In this document: piece after piece, positions 16,027 to 24,025 of the stretch | Position numbering within the stretch: the stretch's first letter is position 1 | How the letters are laid out: every line of letters starts with the position of its first letter | DNA from: Dictyobacter arantiisoli | GTDB lineage: Bacteria; Chloroflexota; Ktedonobacteria; Ktedonobacterales; Ktedonobacteraceae | Reading direction: 5' to 3' | Assembly (NCBI RefSeq): GCF_008326305.1 | Contig: NZ_BIXY01000064.1 | Span: 1 to 41,154 of the forward strand | Length of the DNA: 41,154 bases | Program-made: the position numbers and the translations under genes | The notes under the pieces: generated by a model | The model's input: the letters and a program-made list of their open reading frames with translations, nothing else | What the model was told of the DNA's origin: nothing | The model's database searches: none

Positions 16027-17526
16027 TCAGGGTTGGGTCCAGGAATTTGAGCCTGTATCGGTCTGCTGACCATTCTGACTAAAGGTAAACGAGTAGGTGC
16101 CACCCTGGCCTGAACCTATGCTGCTGGCCGTGTATTCCCAGCGCGAGGAGCCCGAGTTATATGTCATCTGGACATTCTGCTGCCCTAGATTCGGGTCAGT
16201 ATAGTGCACGATGACATAATCGGCTGACCAGCCATTGGGCTGGAACCAGAACAGCGTTTGCCCTCCACCGGAGGTATCCGCGCCCTGATTGTATCCCGGA
16301 CCCGACGAGGATGAACTGGCGGAAACAACCGGTGGCGGTGGTGCGCTGCCACTTCCCTGTGTCCAGGAATTTGAGCCTGTATCGGTCTGCTGACCATTCT
16401 GACTAAAGGTAAACGAGTAGGTGCCACCCTGGCCTGAATCTATGCCGCTGGCTGTATACTCCCAGCGCGAGGTGCTCGAGTTATATGTCATCTGAACGTT
16501 CTGCTGCCCCAGATTCGGGTCAGTATAGTGCACGATGACATAATCGGCTGACCAGCCATTGGGCTGGAACCAGAACAGCGTTTGCGTTGAACTGGGAGTA
16601 TCCGTACCCTGGTTAAATCCCGAGCTACTTGCTGACGATGGCGGTAAAGCAGGCGGAGTGGTCGGTACTGGTACTCGTACTGGTACTGGTATTGGTGCTG
16701 GAGGTGAAGCTCCATTAGCGGGTCCAAATGTTATAGCATAGTTCGCATTAGTATCGGTAAACGTACTGGTTGCATCGTCGTAGGCGTAGCTATATGCATT
16801 GGGACATTGGCTCTTGAAGTAGGCCGCATAATTAACGGGCCAGGTTGTAGGATTGCAGGCTGCTCCAACGTAAGGTCCCTCACAGCAATATTGGTCCGTG
16901 CCAAAGACCTCGCAGGCGCTTTTGCAGCCAACGATGCGTCCACTGGCATCCGTATCCTGTAAGGCTGCCGGGCAGTTGGGATTCAAATCGGTTCCACAGC
17001 CTGCAACGCCGCACCTGTATGGATTGTTAGGATCAGGCTGTGCGCCGCCGACCGGCGTGATTGTCATCGGGACGTTAAAGCCATCAACATGACTGACATC
17101 ATAGAAATCATTACCGCCCCACCCGCTGAGCGTAAACTCCGCCAGCGTCTGAGGTCCTACGCCAGTGGCACCGTTGCACTGGAGCACTGTGCCACAACTT
17201 CCTGTCTCACAGTTTCCCGTGCCGCTCGCGTCGAACGAGCAATAGGTGCGCCCCCAGAATCGTCCCTGCCAGTTATCGGCAACCGTCAGCGAATAGGTTG
17301 AGCCGGGATCCATGACCCAGCCACCATTGGCAGGCGTAGCAAAGCCTGCATTGGGTGCAGCCGCAGCCCAGATGGTTTCTGACGTGTTGTTCGTAAATGT
17401 GATGGTATGCCCACTCGGTGGCGTCGGTGAATCAGCATGGGCTGGTATGAGACTGACAATGAGAAAAGTAGCGATAGTTGTCAGAACTACTATTAATAGT
17501 GATAGTATCTTGCCTGGTTTTTTCAT
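16027..17526 (-). CDS. Secreted thaumatin-like protein with two beta-glucan-binding-type repeats
   Basis: The protein has a signal peptide (about 1-31, ending PAHA) and a thaumatin domain (about 38-268). This is followed by a Pro-rich linker and two copies of a roughly 85-residue module. Thaumatin signatures include ITFTNNTSETIW, FWGRTYC, CETGSCG, LAEFTL and FYDVSHVDGFNVPM, with many cysteines. Plant and fungal relatives (GH152) bind or cut beta-1,3-glucan and inhibit fungi. Each C-terminal module (FWFQPNGWSADYVIVHYT... ending QQTDTGSNSWTQ) resembles the CBM56/X25 domains of bacterial beta-1,3-glucanases. Their DNA is nearly identical, with a period of 324 bases. AAGGAG (17534-17539) lies 7 bases before the ATG. 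A role against fungal walls is inferred. The linker is rich in PVPVRVPVP. Confidence 0.85.
   Translation of the reverse strand: MKKPGKILSLLIVVLTTIATFLIVSLIPAHADSPTPPSGHTITFTNNTSETIWAAAAPNAGFATPANGGWVMDPGSTYSLTVADNWQGRFWGRTYCSFDASGTGNCETGSCGTVLQCNGATGVGPQTLAEFTLSGWGGNDFYDVSHVDGFNVPMTITPVGGAQPDPNNPYRCGVAGCGTDLNPNCPAALQDTDASGRIVGCKSACEVFGTDQYCCEGPYVGAACNPTTWPVNYAAYFKSQCPNAYSYAYDDATSTFTDTNANYAITFGPANGASPPAPIPVPVRVPVPTTPPALPPSSASSSGFNQGTDTPSSTQTLFWFQPNGWSADYVIVHYTDPNLGQQNVQMTYNSSTSRWEYTASGIDSGQGGTYSFTFSQNGQQTDTGSNSWTQGSGSAPPPPVVSASSSSSGPGYNQGADTSGGGQTLFWFQPNGWSADYVIVHYTDPNLGQQNVQMTYNSGSSRWEYTASSIGSGQGGTYSFTFSQNGQQTDTGSNSWTQP
16037..16600. repeat. 324-bp direct repeat coding the two glucan-binding modules
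   Basis: The stretch beginning gtccaggaatttgagcctg occurs at 16037 and again at 16361, and similarity continues for roughly 240 bases with few differences. The second unit includes the linker GSGSAPPPP. It reflects a recent in-frame duplication. Confidence 0.8.
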
Positions 17527-17786
17527 TATGAATCTCCTTCAGAATGAAAGCTGCGTATTTTTATACAGATACGTATAGAGTTATAGATGCCAGAAATCTC
17601 TGGTAATTACGGAAATAGTTCAATACATGCATATTTGCAATATTCTCTTATAATAGTGCATTAGACAAGGGGGATATAGGGACAGTTTTTCATCTCAATG
17701 CGACAACAGAGCAGGTGCTCGTTAAGATGTGACACACCACTCTCTTTTCCAGGACGATCTGGTGCGTCTTCATAGCTACCGCTTGA

Positions 17787-17984
17787 GTGTTCCTTGCTGT
17801 CTCACTCACCTATGCGAACGCGCCAACTTTACCAATTATGGTTGCTGTTTTTTCAAGCAATCAAGAAGTATTTCTAGCAAAAGTATCCGCACTGGCGACA
17901 ACGATTATCATTGTACCAGTGGCATCTGGCATTTACGCACAACGGTATCTGGTTCGCGGGCTCACTGGTGGCGCAGTGAAATAA
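17787..17984 (+). pseudogene. C-terminal fragment of a sugar ABC transporter permease (MalG type)
   Basis: The frame reads AVSLTYANAPTLPIMVAVFSSN and ends QRYLVRGLTGGAVK. This is the C-terminal end of carbohydrate ABC permeases of the MalG group, whose usual ending is QRYFVxGLTxGAVKG. Only about 65 residues remain of roughly 280. A TGA precedes the first readable codon, and the EAA loop is missing. It is a relic of a sugar uptake operon and fits the surrounding hydrolase genes. Confidence 0.65.
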
Positions 17985-18053
17985 AACAAAAAAACAACAC
18001 GATCATGAAGGTCATTGTAATGAATAGAGAAGAGTATAAAGGAGAAAGAAGCT

Positions 18054-18101
18054 ATGCGTGCAGTCATCATTGACAGGCCAACCGTCTTGAACCCAAATTA
18101 G
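18054..18101 (+). pseudogene. Short ORF, possibly the start of a lost dehydrogenase gene
   Basis: A strong AAAGGAGA site is followed 7-8 bases later by an ATG giving MRAVIIDRPTVLNPN and a stop. The beginning resembles the first strand of zinc alcohol dehydrogenases (MRAVxxxxPG), which are often encoded next to sugar ABC permeases like the fragment just upstream. It may also be a leader peptide. Too short for certainty. Confidence 0.25.
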
Positions 18102-18292
18102 GAGATAGCATGGAGGCACTCTCTACCTTTTTTTGAACGTGTAGCGCCATTCCTAATCACATTCACGGCCTGCTTTGGACGCAGTGACCGTTCCCTAACA
18201 AAACTCAATAAATTCTAAAACTGTAAACATTAAGCACAAAATTGAATTTATATGATATAATACGTCATTAACGACCTTTGTTAGATACCTGC

Positions 18293-18315
18293 CACAATTT
18301 ATAACCTGAATTGTG
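18293..18315. repeat. cacaatt/aattgtg inverted repeat
   Basis: Seven-base arms at 18293-18299 and 18309-18315 flank a 9-base loop. A perfect TATAAT (18256-18261) lies 30 bases upstream but has no convincing -35 box. It could be an operator in the long region before the biosynthetic genes. Confidence 0.3.
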
Positions 18316-18389
18316 CTATCAGAAAGTGAATTATGGCTGATTTTAGCATGCATGCATAGATCAGTATCTTTGTTGGGAAGAGATAAGCC

Positions 18390-18418
18390 TTGACAATCTT
18401 TTTACGAAGGTTTGTAAA
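18390..18418 (+). promoter_or_regulatory. Candidate promoter of the FAAL-PKS-NRPS operon
   Basis: A perfect TTGACA (18390-18395) is followed by 17 bases and TGTAAA (4 of 6 matches to TATAAT). It points into the biosynthetic block and would place the large inverted repeat inside the transcript leader. Confidence 0.35.
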
Positions 18419-18426
18419 TGAACAGC

Positions 18427-18630
18427 AAAAATGTTCACAAAGTGTTTGATTCCCATAGTCTTCGCCATCCTGGTGCATGAGTTTTCGCACCGATGGTGCT
18501 CAAACCCTTTTTTATGGTATGTTGCTGTAAATGTGCATAGCACATTTACAGCAACATACCATAAAAAAGGGCGCAGGTGAGCAGCAAGATCCCGCTGGGA
18601 GTGGGAATCAAACACTCTCTCAACATTTTT
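18427..18630. repeat. Nested inverted repeat with perfect 32-bp inner arms
   Basis: The inner palindrome has 32-base arms (18505-18536 and 18540-18571) that pair without error around the loop ATA. Outer arms of 29 bases (18427-18455 and 18602-18630) share aaaaatgtt and agtgtttgattccca, separated by five variable bases. The sequences between inner and outer arms also look related: both sides can be read as FDSHS(Q/L)R... followed by KPFLWYVAV or RPFLWYVAV. The structure is two head-to-head copies of one sequence, and the copies have diverged. It may be a fold-back mobile element or a structured leader of the biosynthetic operon. Confidence 0.85.
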
Positions 18631-18691
18631 ATTGGTTTTCTACGGCAATATACAATACAACTGTTTTTACAAGGTATTATTTTTCCATAAT

Positions 18692-18710
18692 TTACAGTGA
18701 CTGTACAGTC
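18692..18710. promoter_or_regulatory. Overlapping operator-like palindromes before the FAAL gene
   Basis: TACAGT-G-ACTGTA (18693-18705) and the perfect 12-bp palindrome GACTGTACAGTC (18699-18710) overlap, giving three TACAGT half-sites in 19 bases. The cluster lies about 50 bases before the likely start of the first biosynthetic protein. It is a plausible repressor site. No regulator gene is in the window. Confidence 0.4.
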
Positions 18711-18856
18711 TTAATAATCCACCTTGTACAACGAACATTGAACTCTATTTAAGTGGGGTACTGAGTACGAATATTCAAAAACCAAATCATTCTAGGGCTG
18801 ATTTTGTTGATTTACTCAGTTGGCGAGCCGAACATCAGCCTGACCAACAAGCATAT

Positions 18857-21800
18857 ATGTTTCTTACAGATGGCGAATTTCGTGAAAAGTCTTTGACCTA
18901 TGCAGAACTCCATCAGCAAGCTTGTTATATAGGCTCATTCCTTCAAGACAAAATACAACCTGGGGATCGAGTTTTACTCCTGTATCCCCCAGGTGGGCAA
19001 TATATAGCGGCAATTTTTGGCTGTTTCTATGCAGGGGCAATTGCAATCCCAGCCTATCCGCCAAAAATGAACCATAATCTGGAACGGATTGAGGCAATCT
19101 TACACGATGCACAGATAACGGTTGCTCTGACAACTCAGCCGATCCTCACGTCTCTTCGAAACAAATTCGCCGATCATGACTCTGTCCAAAACATACGTTG
19201 GATAGCGACAGATGAGCAAGAACAGCAAGCTAGCGAGCAAGATTGGAAAAGGCCAAAGATCACAAATGAAACTGTCGCTATGTTGCAATATACCTCTGGC
19301 TCTACCGGATCTCCTAAAGGGGTCATCGTTACCCATAATAATCTTATCCATAACGCTGCTTTCATTCAGAAAGGGATGAGGTTAAGATCTGATAGTTCAC
19401 TGGTAAGCTGGTTGCCTCCTTATCATGACATGGGATTAATGGGCGGAATATTGGAAGCTGTGTATCTAGGAGTTCCAATTACATTTATGCCTCCAGCAGC
19501 CTTTTTGCAACAACCTCTGCGTTGGTTACGCGCCATTTCTCGCTACCACGCTAAGGTAAGCGGAGCGCCTAACTTCGCCTTTGATCTGTGTGTGAATAAA
19601 GCTACACCTGAAAACATTGCAGAGTTAGATTTGAGTAGTTGGGAACTTGCTTTTTCCGGGGCCGAACCTATCCGACAGCAAACTCTTGAACGTTTCGCTC
19701 GTACATTTGCTCCATGTGGATTCCGTCCCGAAGCTTTCTATCCCTGTTATGGTCTTGCAGAGGCGACACTTTTTGCAGCGGGTAGCTTTCAAACTAATCC
19801 GGCACAGCGACATTACTTTGATGCATCAGCTATCGAGCAGGGACAAGTCATCGTACTTACAGCTGAAAGTGCTCAGAGCCGTTCGCTGGTAAGTAGCGGT
19901 TATACGACAGAGGGGCAAAAGATTGAAATTGTCGATCCAGAACATCTGACCAGGTGCGCCCCCAATCAGATTGGAGAAATTTGGCTGGCCGGACCCAATA
20001 TTGCTCAAGGCTACTGGAACAAACCCTTAGAAACAATGCAGACATTCCAGGGATATTTGAAGGGAAGTCACGAAGGTCCCTTTCTAAGGACTGGAGATCT
20101 AGGCTTCTCATTACAAGGGGAACTCTTTATTACAGGCCGCCTCAAAGATGTGATTATTATCCGTGGGCGCAATCTCTACCCACAAGATATTGAGGCTGTC
20201 GTTGAGAGTAGTCATCCTGCGCTACGCCAGAATTGCTGTGCTGCATTCTCATTGAGTGATGAACAAGGCGAACGCTTGATAATTACGCAAGAGATCGAAC
20301 GCCATCATCAGGGCTGGGAAAAAGCCGCTATTATTCAGGCCATACGCCAAAAGGTTACTGCTGAATTCGACATTGAAGTTGCGAGTATTGTGCTTCTGCG
20401 AGCTGGGACGATCCTTAAAACGACAAGCGGTAAAATTCAACGCAGTGCCTGTCGTCAGAGTTTTCTCGCTGAGAACCTGAATATTGTGTATCAATGGGAC
20501 CACAAAACAGCGCCATTAGAACCTGTCCAGTTACCTGATGCGAGTCAACCCATAGATGAAAGAAAATTAGCATCACTTCCCCTTTTTCTCCCCAACCAGG
20601 CATCTTCCAGTACACAAACAATCGTGAACTGGATCAGGATGCAGATCGCTCAACGCACACACCTTGATCCCAGGGACATTGATCCTTCTGCTCCATTCGT
20701 CAACTATGGACTCGATTCTGTCGCCGCCGTTAGCCTCTCAGGTGATTTAGAGCAATGGCTCCAACGCTCGCTCTCACCAACCCTCATCTATGACTATCCT
20801 TCTATCGATACACTTGCCCACTATCTTGCTAATCCAACATCTCACAAAGAACAACCACAAAAAGACGATACAGCATCTGTCTATACACATCAAACACAAT
20901 CAATAGAAACAGATGCTATCGCGATCATAGGCTTCGCCTGCCGCTTTCCTCAAGCACTCAATGCAGAGGCTTTCTGGCAGCTACTCCATGATGGAGTGGA
21001 TGCAATTTCAGAAGTTCCCGATGATCGCTGGTCACTTGATACGTGGTATCAGGCTGGTCCAACAGTTCAGAACAAGATGAATACGCGTTGGGGTGGCTTT
21101 CTCCATGACGTGGATCAGTTCGATCCTACATTCTTTGAAATCGCTCCTCGCGAAGCGGCAAAGATGGATCCTCAACAACGACTCCTCCTGGAGATTGCCT
21201 GGGAAACTTTTGAACACGCTGCAATCGCTCCCGATACATTGGCTGGGAGCCAGACTGGAGTCTTCATTGGAATCAGCAGCAATGATTACTTACTTTTACA
21301 GCAGCAAAACTCAACGCTCGACGCATATGTTGGTACAGGCAATGCTCATAGTATCGCAGCCAATCGGCTCTCTTACGCCTTTGATCTACGCGGTCCAAGC
21401 ATGGCTGTGGATAGTGCCTGTTCCTCTTCTTTGCTTGCCCTGCATCAAGCTTGTCAAAGTATACGCGCTGGCGAATGCTCATTAGCACTTGCAGGTGGCG
21501 TGAATTTACTCCTGACGCCGGAACCAACACTCACCTTCTCCCAGGCCCATATGATGTCTCCTGATGGACATTGCAAAACTTTTGATGAAACAGCTGATGG
21601 CTATGTCAGAGGTGAGGGCTGTGGTCTCGTTTTACTTAAACCTTTAGCCGCTGCACAACGGGATGGTGATCGCGTTTTCGCATTGATTCGCGGGTCAGCG
21701 ACAAATCAGGATGGTGCCAGCAATGGGCTCACAGCACCAAATGGTCCGGCTCAGGAAATGGTGATCCGTCAGGCGCTCATCAATGCAAATATACACCCGG

Positions 21801-24025
21801 AGCAGCTAAGCTATATCGAGACGCATGGCACTGGAACTTCGCTTGGTGATCCAATCGAGGTCAATGCACTCAAAAACGTTTTACTCCCACAGCGCAATGC
21901 GCAACAACTCTGTCTACTTGGTGCGGTAAAAACAAATATTGGACATTTGGAGGCGGCGGCTGGCATTGCAGGAGTCATTAAAACAATTCTAAGCTTCTTG
22001 CATCAAGAAATTCCAGCAAACTTGCATTTTCAGAAGCTCAATCCGCATATTCAGCTTGAAGGCACGCCTTTACAGCTTGCAACAAAACGACAACCATGGC
22101 CAAAACAAGAACGGCAACTGGCTGGAGTCAGCGCCTTTGGCTTTGGAGGCACCAATGTCCATTTGATTCTAGAAGCGGCCCCCGACACGATCAATGAGAA
22201 CATCAATACTAAAATTTCTCCAGAATTACCCGAACGCCCGCAACACTTGCTCACACTATCGGCGAAAAGTCCGGAAGCATTTGCCTTGCTTGCTCAGCGC
22301 TACATAACACTATTACAACAGCAACACGATTGGCTAGCACCCAATATTGCCTTTAGCGCTAATACGGGACGCAAACACTTCGCTTATAGAAAAGCATTTT
22401 CTTTCTCTTCACATGCACAGCTACTCTCACAACTCCAGGAGGCTGCTAAGATTCCTCCACAAAACACGCTTACTGCTCAGATAAGTCCACCGAAGATTGC
22501 TTTCCTTTTTTCTGGCCAGGGGACACAATACGCGGGCATGGCGAAACAACTATATGAAACGCAACCGACCTTTCGTCAGGAACTTGAACGCTGTGATGGA
22601 CTCCTTCGGGATGTTCTAGAATATTCCTTGATCGATATACTCTATGGGCACCGTGAAAAGCAGACATTACTTGATGAAACCCAATATACGCAACCCGTTC
22701 TCTTCTCACTTGAATATGCACTCGCGATGCTTTGGCGCTCCTGGGGCGTTGAGCCAGATATTGTCATGGGACATAGTATTGGTGAGTATGTGGCGGCCTG
22801 TATCGCTGGTATACTGAGTTTGGAAGACGCCCTCAAACTTGTCACAACACGTGGACGTTTGATGCAAGCGCTCCCACAGCATGGTACGATGCTTACAGTG
22901 CTGGATGCATTAAGTAATTGGACCGACCTTCTCACTCCATTTCAACAAACCATCGCTATTGCAGCAATTAATGGACCTCAGAATATTGTACTGTCAGGCG
23001 CTGAAACGGCACTCCATACGGTGGAGCAACATCTGAAACTGAGAGGTATTGCAACTCGCTCATTGCATGTCTCACATGCCTTTCACTCGCCGCTCTTAGA
23101 TCCAATCCTGGATAACTTTGAGCAGTATGCACACACAATTCCGTTCCAGCCAGCCCGCATACCACTCGTCAGTAATCTTACTGGTGAGGTCATAGCTATT
23201 GGTTCTACATTAGATGCTCATTATTGGAGACGGCACACACGTGAAACAGTACAGTTTGCAGCCGGTATCCATACACTGGTAGAACAAGATACTACCCATT
23301 TTATTGAGTTGGGTCCTCATACTACGCTTATTACTATGGCTCAGATTGGCCTTGTGAATGCTCCAGAGAAATCAGCTCGTCACACAAAGTGTCATTGGTA
23401 TACGACTTTACACAAAGAACAAGAAAATTGGCACACATTGCTCGCTACAGTCGCAGATCTTTATACCCAGGGGGTAAAAATTAATTGGCGGGGCTTTGAT
23501 CAAGATTATCAACGTCAGCGTGTTACCATACCGAATTATCCATTCATACGTCAGCGCTACTGGCTTACTACGAGTCCAAAAACTCTCCAGGAGGAGAGAA
23601 CAACGACTCAGAGCGTATCAGGAACCTCTCAAAGCAGGCACCCTTTCCTGGATAGGTATCAGTCCCAGCGTGGATCTGACACTATCCATATCTGGGAAAG
23701 TCAACTGGATGTGACACGTTTGCCACAGCTACAGCAGCATCGTATACAAGGAATAATTGCCCTACCAATGTTCACCTATGTGGAGATTGCGCTAGCTGCT
23801 GCCGCAGAAACCTTTGGGCACAACAACTATCGTTTACACGAACTGCAAATTGCCAAATTACTGTTTCTCGCAGATAAGGGCACACGAAAAATACAATTTA
23901 CGCTTGAGGAACGAGATCATCAGCAGTTGTATTTTCAACTCTGCAGTCACCTGGACACTCCTGGTACGGAAAATGAAAAGAGTACCTGGACGCTTCATGC
24001 TACTGGAAAATTACAACTTGTATGA
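18857..24025 (+). CDS. Hybrid FAAL-ACP-KS-AT-DH(N-half) polyketide synthase
   Basis: This loads a fatty acid and extends it once. The domains are: fatty acyl-AMP ligase (1-550; YTSGSTGSPKG, PPYHDMGLMGG); ACP (about 585-660, Ser621 in GLDSVAAV); KS (686-1107; Cys855 in DSACSSS, His990, His1030); and AT (about 1213-1510; Ser1307 in GHSIGE, and HAFHS at 1407-1411, the malonyl-CoA type). A dehydratase N-terminal hotdog then ends the protein (1594-1722, catalytic His1628 in HRIQGIIALP). The second DH half is missing and lies in the next gene. Homology begins upstream of the first ATG: codons from 18761 (CTG) read STNIQKPN..., then DLLSWRAEHQPDQQAY, as FAALs do, and no ATG, GTG or TTG lies in frame there. 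The true start may therefore be CTG at 18761 (1754 residues). The stop overlaps the next start as ATGA. Confidence 0.92.
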   Translation: MFLTDGEFREKSLTYAELHQQACYIGSFLQDKIQPGDRVLLLYPPGGQYIAAIFGCFYAGAIAIPAYPPKMNHNLERIEAILHDAQITVALTTQPILTSLRNKFADHDSVQNIRWIATDEQEQQASEQDWKRPKITNETVAMLQYTSGSTGSPKGVIVTHNNLIHNAAFIQKGMRLRSDSSLVSWLPPYHDMGLMGGILEAVYLGVPITFMPPAAFLQQPLRWLRAISRYHAKVSGAPNFAFDLCVNKATPENIAELDLSSWELAFSGAEPIRQQTLERFARTFAPCGFRPEAFYPCYGLAEATLFAAGSFQTNPAQRHYFDASAIEQGQVIVLTAESAQSRSLVSSGYTTEGQKIEIVDPEHLTRCAPNQIGEIWLAGPNIAQGYWNKPLETMQTFQGYLKGSHEGPFLRTGDLGFSLQGELFITGRLKDVIIIRGRNLYPQDIEAVVESSHPALRQNCCAAFSLSDEQGERLIITQEIERHHQGWEKAAIIQAIRQKVTAEFDIEVASIVLLRAGTILKTTSGKIQRSACRQSFLAENLNIVYQWDHKTAPLEPVQLPDASQPIDERKLASLPLFLPNQASSSTQTIVNWIRMQIAQRTHLDPRDIDPSAPFVNYGLDSVAAVSLSGDLEQWLQRSLSPTLIYDYPSIDTLAHYLANPTSHKEQPQKDDTASVYTHQTQSIETDAIAIIGFACRFPQALNAEAFWQLLHDGVDAISEVPDDRWSLDTWYQAGPTVQNKMNTRWGGFLHDVDQFDPTFFEIAPREAAKMDPQQRLLLEIAWETFEHAAIAPDTLAGSQTGVFIGISSNDYLLLQQQNSTLDAYVGTGNAHSIAANRLSYAFDLRGPSMAVDSACSSSLLALHQACQSIRAGECSLALAGGVNLLLTPEPTLTFSQAHMMSPDGHCKTFDETADGYVRGEGCGLVLLKPLAAAQRDGDRVFALIRGSATNQDGASNGLTAPNGPAQEMVIRQALINANIHPEQLSYIETHGTGTSLGDPIEVNALKNVLLPQRNAQQLCLLGAVKTNIGHLEAAAGIAGVIKTILSFLHQEIPANLHFQKLNPHIQLEGTPLQLATKRQPWPKQERQLAGVSAFGFGGTNVHLILEAAPDTINENINTKISPELPERPQHLLTLSAKSPEAFALLAQRYITLLQQQHDWLAPNIAFSANTGRKHFAYRKAFSFSSHAQLLSQLQEAAKIPPQNTLTAQISPPKIAFLFSGQGTQYAGMAKQLYETQPTFRQELERCDGLLRDVLEYSLIDILYGHREKQTLLDETQYTQPVLFSLEYALAMLWRSWGVEPDIVMGHSIGEYVAACIAGILSLEDALKLVTTRGRLMQALPQHGTMLTVLDALSNWTDLLTPFQQTIAIAAINGPQNIVLSGAETALHTVEQHLKLRGIATRSLHVSHAFHSPLLDPILDNFEQYAHTIPFQPARIPLVSNLTGEVIAIGSTLDAHYWRRHTRETVQFAAGIHTLVEQDTTHFIELGPHTTLITMAQIGLVNAPEKSARHTKCHWYTTLHKEQENWHTLLATVADLYTQGVKINWRGFDQDYQRQRVTIPNYPFIRQRYWLTTSPKTLQEERTTTQSVSGTSQSRHPFLDRYQSQRGSDTIHIWESQLDVTRLPQLQQHRIQGIIALPMFTYVEIALAAAAETFGHNNYRLHELQIAKLLFLADKGTRKIQFTLEERDHQQLYFQLCSHLDTPGTENEKSTWTLHATGKLQLV

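Noticed and set aside
18256-18261. Perfect TATAAT as the main cluster promoter
   Set aside because: No -35 box lies at a suitable distance. The TTGACA at 18390 is the better candidate, though its -10 is imperfect.
18361-18752. Small ORFs within the nested inverted repeat
   Set aside because: They are mirror readings of the repeat arms, with no start signals or known domains. They are better explained as copies of one decayed unit.
22051-22935. Minus-strand ORFs inside the KS and AT domains
   Set aside because: They overlap strongly conserved PKS coding sequence and carry no domain of their own.
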